Part shown: one piece after another, positions 36,002-44,038 of the stretch
Layout of the letters: every line of letters begins with the position of its first letter
How positions within the stretch are numbered: position 1 is the first letter of the stretch
Source: Falsihalocynthiibacter arcticus
Lineage (GTDB): Bacteria; Pseudomonadota; Alphaproteobacteria; Rhodobacterales; Rhodobacteraceae
DNA: 64,000 bases
Assembly: GCF_000812665.2 (NCBI RefSeq)
Contig: NZ_CP014327.1
Span: 620,001-684,000, forward strand
Direction: 5' to 3'
The notes under the pieces: generated by a model
The model's input: the letters and a program-made list of their open reading frames with translations, nothing else
The model's database searches: none
Told to the model about the DNA's origin: nothing
Position numbers and translations under genes: made by a program

Positions 36002-37219
36002 ATGAGCCGTGTTGAACGTCTTTCTCTCTATGTCGCGTTGACCGCACTGACTGCTTTCGCGATCGATGGCGTGCTACCGGCAATGCTTATGATAGAAAGT
36101 GCTTTTGACGCAGAATCGTCGTTCTCAGGCGCGCAAATTATTACAGCCTTTGTCTTAGGTATGGCCGTCGGAGAATTAGTAATTGGCCCAATTAGTGATG
36201 CCTTGGGGCGCCGCTCTGCCGTGATTGCAGGGCTTGTAGTGTTCATTATTGGCACAATGGTCGCCGCCACGGCAGAAAACTTTGCGGCGGTAATCGCGGG
36301 GAGGTTGCTTCAGGGTATAGGCGTCGCCGGGCCGAAAATCGGGACACGTGCGATGATCCGGGACCGATATGAAGGCGCTGAAATGGCCAAAATCATGTCG
36401 GTTATTTTCACCTTGCTCATCCTTGTGCCGATGATTGCACCTGCGTTGGGTGCGCTGATCGCTGCGGTCGCTGGATGGCGGGGTGTGTTCTGGTCGTATC
36501 TAACATTGGCGGTAGGGTTGGGCGCATGGCTGTGGCTTCGGCATCCCGAGACGCTGCCTGACGAGAAGCGCGTCCCCCTAAATCCACGTAAGCTGTGGCA
36601 AAATATCCGGAAGATTCTGGTTCGCAACGACGTGATACCGATTGTCATAGCAACCGGTTTCGTCTTCGGTGCACAGCTTACCTATTTTGCTGTGGCTGCA
36701 AACCTTTTTGGCGTGGTTTATGGTGTCTCAGCAATGATGCCCGTGTTTTTTGCACTTCTGGCAACGGGAACAGCATTCGCTCTTATGATGAACGTTTGGC
36801 TGGTTGGGCGCACGGGCATGGAGGCTCCGATTTTCGCAGGCCTATTGGTGTTGGGACTGTCGGGCGCAGGGCTTTTGATTGCCGCCGTACTTTACGCGGG
36901 TCATCCCCCGCTGGCCATTCTGCTTGGCTTAACTTGGTTTGGCTTCTTTGCTCTCGGTCTTTTGTTTGGCAACCTCAATGCGTTTGCGATGCGCCCGCTT
37001 GGTGACTTGGCGGGGCTGGGGGCGTCCATCATTGCATCAGGGTCTAGTCTGGTGGCTTTTGCCTTTGCATCAGCTATAGAAACGGCCTTTGTCGCTCCGG
37101 TTTGGGCCCTCGCGTGGGCGTTTACCCTTGCCGCACCACTGTCGACGTTCTTCATCTTACTCGCAATACCGGCTGGGTCTAGAAAGCAGTTTTTTCAAAC
37201 TATCCGCAGTTGGATGTGA
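36002..37219 (+). CDS. MFS multidrug exporter, Bcr/CflA type
   Basis: 405 residues, about twelve membrane helices. Typical Bcr/CflA features: first helix LSLYVALTALTAFAIDGVLPAM with the acidic residue in helix 1, the loop motif GPISDALGRRSAVIAG, GRLLQGIGVAGPKIGTRAMIRD (motif C-like), and LVPMIAPALGALI. Such proteins expel drugs or small metabolites by proton antiport. The ATG at 36002 follows AAGGAAAAA; an in-frame GTG further upstream is less likely. Substrate unknown. Confidence 0.87.
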   Translation: MSRVERLSLYVALTALTAFAIDGVLPAMLMIESAFDAESSFSGAQIITAFVLGMAVGELVIGPISDALGRRSAVIAGLVVFIIGTMVAATAENFAAVIAGRLLQGIGVAGPKIGTRAMIRDRYEGAEMAKIMSVIFTLLILVPMIAPALGALIAAVAGWRGVFWSYLTLAVGLGAWLWLRHPETLPDEKRVPLNPRKLWQNIRKILVRNDVIPIVIATGFVFGAQLTYFAVAANLFGVVYGVSAMMPVFFALLATGTAFALMMNVWLVGRTGMEAPIFAGLLVLGLSGAGLLIAAVLYAGHPPLAILLGLTWFGFFALGLLFGNLNAFAMRPLGDLAGLGASIIASGSSLVAFAFASAIETAFVAPVWALAWAFTLAAPLSTFFILLAIPAGSRKQFFQTIRSWM

Positions 37220-37385
37220 TCCATTGGACATTTCCAGACACGTTCAGAAACAATGCCTGTATTGATCAAAGCGGTCGTTCACACATCGACAGCAAACGGC
37301 AGCGAAAGTCGGCAAAGAGCCCATACTGACAAATGCCGCGGTGAGGTCGAACGACGGCTATGGGGCAAAGAGGCCTTCGAGAGTG

Positions 37386-37763
37386 TCACGATCCTCCCGT
37401 TAAATCCTCGGCGAGCATGAGAGCGTTACCATCTGGATCATAAAAGGTTGCAGTCTTGACCATGCCTTCCACCACGTCTGTCTCACCGTCAAACTTCACT
37501 TTAGCTTGCTCTAACTTCTGCCGAGCAGCGTCCAGATCGGCGATCCCAAAAACAGGAACACAGTTTCCAGGTGTAGGCTTGGTATGCTCGCCAAGGCCAA
37601 TTGTTACGCCAACGGTGTTCGTTTGGAGCTCTGACCAGCCTGCTTCGTCTGCATGATAGATCGTCTCAAACCCCAGCATACTTTTATACCACTTCGCGCT
37701 TGCGTGGCGGTCTTTAACGGAAAACGCGATATTGATTGTTTTATCCAACGTAATAAGTGCCAT
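37386..37763 (-). CDS. VOC-superfamily (glyoxalase/bleomycin-resistance-like) protein
   Basis: 125 residues forming one vicinal-oxygen-chelate unit of two beta-alpha-beta-beta-beta repeats: NIAFSVKDRHASAKWYKSMLGFE and FYDPDGNALMLAEDL. The start has AAGGAAA just upstream. Members bind metal and act as glyoxalases, dioxygenases or drug-sequestering proteins; the first-strand His ligand is replaced here by Asn (NIAFSV), so metal binding is uncertain. It is divergent from an HxlR-like regulator across only 39 bases, suggesting co-regulation. Confidence 0.82.
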   Translation of the reverse strand: MALITLDKTINIAFSVKDRHASAKWYKSMLGFETIYHADEAGWSELQTNTVGVTIGLGEHTKPTPGNCVPVFGIADLDAARQKLEQAKVKFDGETDVVEGMVKTATFYDPDGNALMLAEDLTGGS

Positions 37764-37802
37764 GAGCTTTCCTTTTGATCCAAAATGCAGTAACTATACT
37801 TT

Positions 37803-38351
37803 ATGGACATAATTTCGTTTGTCAACATTACTTCGAGGGCTTGGGCTTTGCCAATATTATCAAGCCTATACGTCGGTGTGGCAGGGCGTCAGGCGCCGTT
37901 GCTGGCAGCCACTGGCGCGAGCAGAACTGCATTCGCCCAAAGCATGGACCATCTCATCGAGCATGGATTACTGGAAAGAAATCCCGGTTATGGCCACCCG
38001 CTGCGACCAGAGTTTCGTCTTACGCAGCTTGGAAAAGAAGCGGCCGCAATTGCAGATAAAATTCATCGCGTATCTTCTGAAGATGATCAGAGCTTGCTTC
38101 GCAAGTCATGGACTTTGCCGGTGTTAACATCACTTCAAACACCGAGCCACTTCAACGACATCAAGCGAAACTTACACACGATCACTGATCGCGCTTTGTC
38201 ACTGTCATTGAAATCTATGGAGAGTAGAGATTGGGTTCATCGTAGTGTTGACGAATCCGCTCGCCCGCCAAGATCAATTTACAGTGCTATAAATACTGGT
38301 GGAATGATTAGTAAGATCACTGGGTCGAAAATCAGCTTCATCCAACAATGA
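37803..38351 (+). CDS. HxlR-like transcriptional regulator with two winged-helix units
   Basis: 182 residues. The first half (WALPILSSLYVGVAGRQAPLLAATGASRTAFAQSMDHLIEHGLLER) and second half (SWTLPVLTSLQTPSHFNDIKRNLHTITDRALSLSLKSMESRDWVHR) are both winged-helix units; the second is typical HxlR. The tandem arrangement is less common. It probably controls the divergent VOC gene and itself from the 39-base intergenic region. No ribosome-binding site is evident before the ATG. Confidence 0.75.
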   Translation: MDIISFVNITSRAWALPILSSLYVGVAGRQAPLLAATGASRTAFAQSMDHLIEHGLLERNPGYGHPLRPEFRLTQLGKEAAAIADKIHRVSSEDDQSLLRKSWTLPVLTSLQTPSHFNDIKRNLHTITDRALSLSLKSMESRDWVHRSVDESARPPRSIYSAINTGGMISKITGSKISFIQQ

Positions 38352-38529
38352 TAAGAATATCGGCAAAGCAGCCTTTTGCGCATGTGCAGCGAAGGGTAGA
38401 AAAGTCCGCATAGCAGGCCTAAATGTAGAGCGCAGCGAATGTCCGTTCTCCGCCGAAATCGTGAACTTTGAAGGCGGACGTAGCCAACAAGAAAAGGATT
38501 GTACGAGAAAATTGCAAACTCGAAAACAG

Positions 38530-39816
38530 CTAAGAAACCAATAGCAGATCAATGCTCGGATCAATTTCTAGCGTTATTTTGCGGATAGCTTTTTGTAGGA
38601 CTTCGATCCTGTTTCCCTTAGAGTACAATCCATAGGTAAGGGTCTTTTTCTCGTGACCTACGATGTCAGCGGTAACGTTCTCTGGTACACCTGCGTTTTC
38701 AAGCTCCGTGGTGAAGGTCTTGCGAAGACTGTGGAACACAAGCCTTTGGTCAAATCCCAACGCCGACTTAAGCCGTCCAAACCTTTTACCGATAGCATTA
38801 GAACGGTCATCGTATTTATTGAATGACAATCCCGAAATCAAATAGCCATCTGAACTATTGGAGCAGAGATGACGGATCATAGGTGCAAGCCTTGGGTGAA
38901 TTGGAACACTCCTTAACCCAGCCTGTGTCTTGGCATCTTTGACTATAAAAAATTCGACTTCAACATCCGATACTTTGAGGCTGCAAAGCTCCTCAATTCT
39001 GCATCCCGTCCAAATCCCCAACCAGATTAGCTGGGCAAGTTGACAATCTTTTTTGTCCAAGGCTCCAAGCAACAATTTTGGCAAATCTGAAGAAGAAAAA
39101 GCTTGTCGTCTCTCACTTTTTGCCGACTTTGACTTTGTGAGCTTCTTGGGGCCGACCCTATCAAAAACAGTTTCCCTGTCGTGGATGTGGCCTAAGATAT
39201 GTAGGTAATCCCAATACCCACGAGTATGAGAAATAATCCGCCTGACTGTAGGGGGCTTTAATTGATCTCTAATTTGCAAATCGTGCGCCCAATTCAAAAG
39301 TGACTGGCGGTTAACTTGATCAGTGAATTTGAACCTAGTCGCAAAGCGAGTTGCATCGGAGCGCTTCATATCTCGTGTTTTTTCTTGAACTTCCTGCGAC
39401 GCAAGCCAAGCCTCAATATCACGGTCCAGAGGATATGTTTCTCCGTACGCTATCTTTGACATCACCATTGCGGTTGGGTTTTTTTTTAACGCTATGGCTT
39501 GAAGGTCGTCGTCAATAATTGACTGTATGGTAAACTTTTCGTTCTCTGAGTGCTGGGCATTACATATACCGTCACGCCACACTAACGCTTTAGCGACATA
39601 ATCAGACTCTACAAACCCTCCGTCACCCCTTGCTGCAGAGATTAGATCTTTCCAGTCGGCAACCACGCGAAGCACACGGGTCTCAGCCACTGACAGGCTT
39701 TCGGTCTCGAGACTCTGAACAAAACGAGGGCTGCCGCCAAACTTTTGACGAACGTCTTTGGGTATTTCTAGAACCGCATACCAGCGACGCCGACGTTTTT
39801 GAAGGTATTTTGCCAT
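38530..39816 (-). CDS. Tyrosine integrase of the island
   Basis: 428 residues. N-terminal DUF6538-like arm-binding region (YLQKRRRRWYAVLEIPKDVRQKF), core-binding domain in the middle, and a C-terminal catalytic domain with Arg in TGCRIEELCSL, the HSLRKTF box (His and Arg), the second His in DIVGHEKKTLTYGLYSKG and Tyr in TYGLYSKG. The ATG at 39816 is used; a GTG at 39822 is also in frame. The gene's 5' end lies 85 bases from the right att core and its leader overlaps the right arm-type repeat, so Int may repress its own synthesis. It is most likely the enzyme that moved the island. Confidence 0.92.
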   Translation of the reverse strand: MAKYLQKRRRRWYAVLEIPKDVRQKFGGSPRFVQSLETESLSVAETRVLRVVADWKDLISAARGDGGFVESDYVAKALVWRDGICNAQHSENEKFTIQSIIDDDLQAIALKKNPTAMVMSKIAYGETYPLDRDIEAWLASQEVQEKTRDMKRSDATRFATRFKFTDQVNRQSLLNWAHDLQIRDQLKPPTVRRIISHTRGYWDYLHILGHIHDRETVFDRVGPKKLTKSKSAKSERRQAFSSSDLPKLLLGALDKKDCQLAQLIWLGIWTGCRIEELCSLKVSDVEVEFFIVKDAKTQAGLRSVPIHPRLAPMIRHLCSNSSDGYLISGLSFNKYDDRSNAIGKRFGRLKSALGFDQRLVFHSLRKTFTTELENAGVPENVTADIVGHEKKTLTYGLYSKGNRIEVLQKAIRKITLEIDPSIDLLLVS

Positions 39817-39818
39817 TT

Positions 39819-39839
39819 CCACACACGTTTACCACACAC
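39819..39839 (+). repeat. Right arm-type direct repeat overlapping the integrase leader
   Basis: CCACACACG, TTT, ACCACACAC: 20 of 21 positions equal to the element at 27750-27770, same orientation, ending 61 bases before the right att core. It lies immediately upstream of the integrase ATG, in the position of the ribosome-binding site. Confidence 0.7.
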
Positions 39840-39900
39840 ATGACGGAGAATTATCCCTTAAAATCAGTGAGTTCAATAGGTTAAATGCGAATGGCGACTC

Positions 39901-39918
39901 ATCCCTTCGTCTCCGCCA
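39901..39918 (+). other. attR core of the genomic island
   Basis: ATCCCTTCGTCTCCGCCA repeats the last 18 bases of tRNA-Ser including CCA, without any other tRNA part. The identity stops on both sides, which defines the crossover region. Confidence 0.9.
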
Positions 39919-40007
39919 GAAACCTCCCTTTGATTTTCAGATAACTATATGAAAACAAAGGGATTTCTGTATTTTCACACGCACCTAAATCTATTTGGAG
40001 TGCCATT

Positions 40008-40039
40008 TGCTGCACTTTTTGCTGCACAATGTGCTGCAC
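40008..40039 (+). repeat. Three phased TGCTGCAC repeats before second integrase
   Basis: TGCTGCAC occurs at 40008-40015, 40020-40027 and 40032-40039, exactly 12 bases apart, 42 bases before the integrase ATG. The regular spacing suggests a bound protein array such as integrase arm sites or an operator. Confidence 0.65.
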
Positions 40040-40080
40040 AAATCCTTGTAGAAACGGGGCGGCCCTGCTAGTCACGTGCA

Positions 40081-41349
40081 ATGAAGCTGATCCTGCGCAA
40101 CACCACCTATTATATCCGAAAACGCGTTCCGCAGCGCTTCTCGTCCGTGGAGCCTCGCCAAACAGTCTGGGTGAGCTTGCACACAGATTCAGAAAAAATT
40201 GCCGCGACAAAGGCTTCGGCCGCGTGGGCGGAGATGATCGAAGCTTGGGAAGCAAGGCTAGCGGGGCATTCGGAGGATGCCGAGCGGCGATTTGAGGCCG
40301 CGCGTGAACTCGCCCAAGCCCGAGGCTTTCGGTATCTTCCTGCCAAACAAGTATCTGCCTTGCCGAACGAGGCGCTGCTTGAGCGTGTGGAGGCGATCCG
40401 CAGTGTGAATGGGAAGCCCGACAAACTTGACGCTGGCGCGTTCCTCGGAGGCGCCTCAGAGCCTCGCCTGACCGTGCAGCGCGCCCTTGATCTGTATTGG
40501 TCGCTGACCAAAGATAAGACTTTCGGAAAATCAGATGACCAGCTCCGACGCTGGCGCAACCCGCGCCTTAAAGCTGTGCGAAATTTCATCGACGTTGTAG
40601 GTGACAAAGTAATTCCCGAGATTACCGGTGACGATATGCTCGATTTCCGCCAATGGTGGATAGATCGGATCGAGGCCGAGGGTCTTACGCCGAATTCCGC
40701 CAACAAAGATTTAATCCACCTATCGGATATTCTGAAAACCGTAAACCGGATGAAGCGGTTGGGCTTGGTGCTTCCTCTGAGTGATTTGTTGTTGCAAGAG
40801 GGTGAGAAACGCCAACGTCCACCATTTTCCAGCGACTGGATAACGGGGCGGCTCTTGAAGGCAGGAGCCTTGGATGGACTTAACAAAGAGGCACGTTGTA
40901 TCTTACTTGGGATGGTGAATACCGGCTACCGCCCAAGTGAAGGTGCTGGGCTCGGACCAGCACAAATTCGGCTAGATACCACGGTTCCGCACGTCTCGAT
41001 TGAACCCAATGGGCGGCAGCTCAAAAGCGCCTATTCGCGCCGCATTATTCCGCTGGCGGGCGTGAGTCTTGAGGCTTTTCGTGAATGCCCTGAGGGGTTC
41101 CCACGGTATGCGGACAATCCTTCGCTTTCAGCTACAGTAAATAAGTTCCTCCGCGAAAATAGGCTTTTAGAAACACCCGGTCATAGCCTTTACAGCTTGC
41201 GGCACGCATTCGAGGACCGAATGCTGGCGGCAGGCGTGGATGATAGGATTCGCCGCGATCTTTTCGGGCACAGACTTGACCGTGAACGCTATGGGCGTGG
41301 GGCGAGTCTCGAGCAACTACACCAAATTGTTCAAAGCATAGCATTCTGA
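40081..41349 (+). CDS. Second DUF6538-type tyrosine integrase
   Basis: 422 residues. N-terminal DUF6538 segment (LRNTTYYIRKRVPQRFSSVEPRQTVWVSL), core-binding domain (AVRNFIDVVGDKVIPEITGDDMLDFRQWW) and catalytic domain with Arg in NTGYRPSEGAGLG, HSLYSLRHAFEDR, the second His in FGHRLDRERYG and the Tyr of RYGRG. It is a full-length, apparently intact enzyme reading away from the attR of the first island. It probably belongs to a second element in tandem at the same site, or is a relic; no third copy of the att core was noticed in the window. Confidence 0.9.
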   Translation: MKLILRNTTYYIRKRVPQRFSSVEPRQTVWVSLHTDSEKIAATKASAAWAEMIEAWEARLAGHSEDAERRFEAARELAQARGFRYLPAKQVSALPNEALLERVEAIRSVNGKPDKLDAGAFLGGASEPRLTVQRALDLYWSLTKDKTFGKSDDQLRRWRNPRLKAVRNFIDVVGDKVIPEITGDDMLDFRQWWIDRIEAEGLTPNSANKDLIHLSDILKTVNRMKRLGLVLPLSDLLLQEGEKRQRPPFSSDWITGRLLKAGALDGLNKEARCILLGMVNTGYRPSEGAGLGPAQIRLDTTVPHVSIEPNGRQLKSAYSRRIIPLAGVSLEAFRECPEGFPRYADNPSLSATVNKFLRENRLLETPGHSLYSLRHAFEDRMLAAGVDDRIRRDLFGHRLDRERYGRGASLEQLHQIVQSIAF

Positions 41350-41522
41350 GTGGCAAGTACCGCGCGAGCATAAGCCACAGCATCTCCCTTATCTTTCACC
41401 TCGGCAGCCGCGAGTTCGGCTTCCAGCCGTTTAAATATCGGCAGGTAAACGACGTCATCCACCACGAGCTTTGCAACTGTGGCATGGGCAGTGCGTAATC
41501 TCTGTAACTCGCTTTTGGCCAT
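41331..41522 (-). CDS. Small hypothetical protein, 63 residues
   Basis: The frame runs from an ATG at 41522 to a stop inside the 3' end of the integrase gene (19-base convergent overlap). The product is helical and charged (SELQRLRTAHATVAKLV, FKRLEAELAAAEVKDKGDAVAYARAVL), like small alphaproteobacterial proteins of unknown role. The ribosome-binding site is weak. It is kept as plausible rather than certain. Confidence 0.45.
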   Translation of the reverse strand: MAKSELQRLRTAHATVAKLVVDDVVYLPIFKRLEAELAAAEVKDKGDAVAYARAVLATQNAML

Positions 41523-41623
41523 GACGTTTTTGGGGTTTCTATCTGCGATTTGGCTTTGCCGACAGGCAAGCCTTCTTGGCCCGGCGAACCAGTTGTGGGA
41601 ATGTAAACTTTGGTGGTTAGAGT

Positions 41624-42262
41624 TTAGGTACGGTCTATGATCTCAAGGAGCGCGATGCCTTTGATCGAACATTTGCGCTTGATACCCGTCGCCCTCCTCG
41701 TGAGGTCTTGCGGGAGGTCAGTCGTAGGATCGATCACAAAAAATCTGTCAGCGATGAACTCATCACCATGTTTGTCGTTTAAAACCACGCAGGCGTTCAA
41801 ATCAGTAAAGTCGATGTCGAGCTGAACGCATTCAGGCTTGAGGGCCCTTTCTTTGATCAGGTTGCACATTGCCAAGAGGTAGTCGATCAAGGTGACCTCA
41901 CCTTCTTGGTTTTTATTTGGCGCGATCATAGCTTCCATTGCTTTATGATGCTCCTCCTCCATAGACGCCTCTATGTCTGTGGTGTCCCAGCCGTCTAGGT
42001 CGTCAGGTGGGGGAGCCATATTTACCTTTCCGCGCGCGGAGAGCCACCTAAGAACCTCTTCGTTGGCCTTTGTGATTTTGTCTGTAACCATGCACGCGAG
42101 CAGAAAGGTCAAGGCCTCCCGTCTGTCCATGTCGGGTAAATTGCGCCCTTTTCCCTTTGCCCGCAGACCGGCTTCTGCAAGCACGCGGTCTATTCTGCGT
42201 GCAGCATCAAAGGGAAAATCGAATTTCTCCGAAAGGATGGGGATCAGTGAATGAGCGTGCAA
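41624..42262 (-). CDS. Hypothetical accessory protein, 212 residues
   Basis: Read from a TTG at 42262 with GGAG upstream; a longer frame to 42361 exists but its extra N-terminus is low-complexity and lacks a start signal. The N-terminal part (FDAARRIDRVLAEAGLRAKGKGRNLPDMDRREALTFLLACMV) looks like a helical bundle of the kind found in phage or plasmid regulators. An acidic linker (PPPDDLDGWDTTDIEASMEEEHH) follows, then a beta-rich C-terminus (CVQLDIDFTDLNACVVLNDKHG, FFVIDPT). No family is recognised. It is divergent from the small recombinase gene. Confidence 0.55.
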   Translation of the reverse strand: MHAHSLIPILSEKFDFPFDAARRIDRVLAEAGLRAKGKGRNLPDMDRREALTFLLACMVTDKITKANEEVLRWLSARGKVNMAPPPDDLDGWDTTDIEASMEEEHHKAMEAMIAPNKNQEGEVTLIDYLLAMCNLIKERALKPECVQLDIDFTDLNACVVLNDKHGDEFIADRFFVIDPTTDLPQDLTRRATGIKRKCSIKGIALLEIIDRT

Positions 42263-42357
42263 AACGAATACTCCATGTGAGGTTATTGAATGTATATAGT
42301 TGACTGACAGTTTTGCAAAGCAAAAAGTGCACAGCAAAATATGGAATGCTGAATTGC

Positions 42358-42377
42358 ACACTTGAACACTTGAACAC
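42358..42377. promoter_or_regulatory. Tandem ACACTTGA repeat in divergent promoter region
   Basis: ACACTTGA occurs twice head to tail (42358-42365, 42366-42373) followed by a partial third unit ACAC. It sits between the divergent 212-residue hypothetical gene and the recombinase gene, so it could be an operator or recombinase-binding site. Confidence 0.4.
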
Positions 42378-42488
42378 GGCCCGAGCGCTATTTAAAATCC
42401 AGGTTTCAACATCTTTTCCAGGCCATTTGCTCCAAAACGCACTTTGTGTTAATATATTGAATACATTCATTTAAAATCTGGAAAAGCC

Positions 42489-43070
42489 ATGCGAAAGCAA
42501 CCTGCCAAGATTCTGGGGAAGGCGGAGCTATGCCGTCTTCTCAAAGCTGTCGAAGACACGCGGCAGCCCACTCGAAACCGAACGATAATACTTCTCAGCT
42601 TTCACGCGGGCCTTCGTGCCTGTGAAATTTCAGGCCTAACGTGGCCAATGGTCCTTAGCCCCTCAGGCAAGCTGGTCGAATCCATGGAACTCGGAATGGG
42701 CATCACGAAGGGTGGGAAAACGCGCTCCATTCCAACCTCAATCGCGTTACGCGCCTCTCTGCGATGCCTGCACCGAGAAGATGCACGCCCTAAAAGCGGA
42801 CCTGTCATTTGTTCAGAGCGTGGAGGTCCGATGACGCCACGCTCTGTGGTGAACTGGTTTCGCCAGATCTATGATGACCTAGATATGCCCGGGTGCTCTT
42901 CACACTCAGGCCGACGTACCTTCATTACAACGGCAGCGCGATTACTGCCAAAAATCAACGGATCCCTGCGAGATATTCAAGAATTGGCTGGGCACAGATC
43001 GCTCAGCACGACCGAACGCTACATTCAAGGCGACCGCATGATCCAGCGGCAACTGGTCAACCTAATCTAA
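42489..43070 (+). CDS. Small tyrosine recombinase (FimB/XerD-like, catalytic domain only)
   Basis: 193 residues, about the size of FimB/FimE. All catalytic positions are visible: Arg43 in FHAGLRACEISGL, Lys77 in KGGKTRSIP, His139 and Arg142 in SSHSGRRTF, His169 in LAGHRSLSTTERYI and nucleophile Tyr178. There is no N-terminal core-binding domain. Enzymes of this size invert promoters or act on element ends. It is followed closely by DUF3768 and a putative cysteine peptidase gene on the same strand, suggesting an operon. Confidence 0.88.
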   Translation: MRKQPAKILGKAELCRLLKAVEDTRQPTRNRTIILLSFHAGLRACEISGLTWPMVLSPSGKLVESMELGMGITKGGKTRSIPTSIALRASLRCLHREDARPKSGPVICSERGGPMTPRSVVNWFRQIYDDLDMPGCSSHSGRRTFITTAARLLPKINGSLRDIQELAGHRSLSTTERYIQGDRMIQRQLVNLI

Positions 43071-43108
43071 CCCCCTCCAAACACAGTTTTACTGAAAGGA
43101 ACGAAGCC

Positions 43109-43462
43109 ATGACCGGCATCGAACACATGACTCATGTCCAACGCACAAGCCTCATCCGCGAGCAGAACGACCAATTCCGAAAGGACTTCAAAGGGGGACA
43201 CCTTTTGCTAAGCATTGGCGTCGCGGAAATGGCCAAAGGAGCTGAAGCAAGCCTGCTTCACACGCTAGCGGAATTCAATGACTTCAGCGAAGGCAACGAC
43301 CCGTATGGCGAGCACGACTTTGGGTGTTTAACGTGGGGAGGCGAAGCGATCTTCTGGAAAATAGACTATTACGATTTAGATATGCGCAACGGTTCTCCCG
43401 ATCCTGCGGACTTGGATGTCACGGCCCGAGCGCTGACCATTATGTTGCCGTGCGAATACTGA
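43109..43462 (+). CDS. DUF3768 family protein
   Basis: 117 residues matching the DUF3768 pattern found on alphaproteobacterial plasmids and islands: IREQNDQFRKDFKGGHLLLSIGVAEM, FNDFSEGNDPYGEHDFG, IFWKIDYYDLDM and the ending RALTIMLPCEY. AAAGGA precedes the ATG at 43109. The family has no known activity. Seven bases separate it from the next start, so the two are probably co-translated. Confidence 0.85.
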   Translation: MTGIEHMTHVQRTSLIREQNDQFRKDFKGGHLLLSIGVAEMAKGAEASLLHTLAEFNDFSEGNDPYGEHDFGCLTWGGEAIFWKIDYYDLDMRNGSPDPADLDVTARALTIMLPCEY

Positions 43463-43468
43463 GGCGCA

Positions 43469-44038
43469 ATGATGGTACAGAAACTCCATACAGGCGCTGC
43501 ATTGATCGAGCCCTATCAGCAAGGGGATTTGGATTCACTTTGTGGTCTCTATGCGATCATTAATGCTCTCCGAGTATTGCACGCGCCAAACCATCACCTA
43601 ACAAAAAGAACCTGCATGACCCTTTTCACGAATGGTATTGACGCATTGGCCGCCGATTCCAGCCGGAAAGATGCGGTTTACAACGGCATGAAAATTGCGA
43701 GGCAAAGAAGATTAGCGAAGGTTCTGCTCAGCAGTTCTTCGCTAAGGGGAAGACCTAGGGCAACCCTAAAGCCAGCCCTGTCGCATATTACCAAAGTCGA
43801 AGAATTAGATCAGATCTTACGTGAGCGGATCGCAGGACGTGAGGTCCTCCTCGCATTGTTTGACGGGCGAATATCCCACCATAGCGTAATCGTTGGTTGC
43901 TCCCCGACCCGGATATATCTTTTCGACAGTGACGGCATGCAGTTTGTGTTGAAGAGAAACTTGCGCTTCACAGGTCACAGGTCGGGGGCTTTGATATTGC
44001 GAAGTGTGGTGCCGATGGGGATAAGCCGGAATATTTGA
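43469..44038 (+). CDS. Putative papain-like (C39-like) cysteine peptidase
   Basis: 189 residues with no name I recognise. Near the N-terminus QQGDLDSLCGLYAIINAL places Cys25 at the start of a helix with a preceding Gln/Asp, as in papain-fold and C39 peptidases. His138 in RISHHSVIVG and Asp153 in YLFDSDG follow in the Cys-His-Asp order and spacing expected. The family usually cleaves peptides or isopeptides. GAGG lies just before the ATG and the stop of DUF3768 is seven bases upstream. Function is inferred from the triad only; it could be an inactive or non-peptidase relative. Confidence 0.62.
   Translation: MMVQKLHTGAALIEPYQQGDLDSLCGLYAIINALRVLHAPNHHLTKRTCMTLFTNGIDALAADSSRKDAVYNGMKIARQRRLAKVLLSSSSLRGRPRATLKPALSHITKVEELDQILRERIAGREVLLALFDGRISHHSVIVGCSPTRIYLFDSDGMQFVLKRNLRFTGHRSGALILRSVVPMGISRNI

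Larger units (their letters stand above)
27669..39918. mobile_element. Integrated genomic island in tRNA-Ser(GCT), about 12.2 kb
   Basis: Bounded by identical 18-bp copies of the tRNA-Ser 3' end, with a tyrosine integrase gene at the right end and near-identical 21-bp repeats inside each att core. Cargo includes a polymerase-like protein, a serine recombinase, DUF1254 proteins, a bacterioferritin-like protein, an MFS exporter and a VOC/HxlR pair. Intergenic spacing is loose, and decayed fragments of an integrase (about 31415-31492) and of a DUF1254 gene (34767-34853) lie inside, so the island has a composite history. No conjugation, capsid or relaxase genes are seen, so it would need helper functions to move between cells. 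Confidence 0.88.

Noticed and set aside
37386-38351. Toxin-antitoxin pair
   Set aside because: The divergent genes are a VOC protein and a winged-helix regulator of normal size; neither resembles a known toxin or antitoxin.
27669-39918. Prophage
   Set aside because: Integrase and recombinase are present, but no capsid, tail, terminase, portal or lysis genes are seen.
40008-40039. CRISPR-like array
   Set aside because: Repeats are 8 bp with 4-bp spacers and only three units; no cas genes are present anywhere in the window.
39899-40255. Minus-strand frame covering attR and the TGCTGCAC repeats
   Set aside because: It runs antisense into the second integrase and its QQK/QQM-type repeats are only the translation of the 12-bp array.
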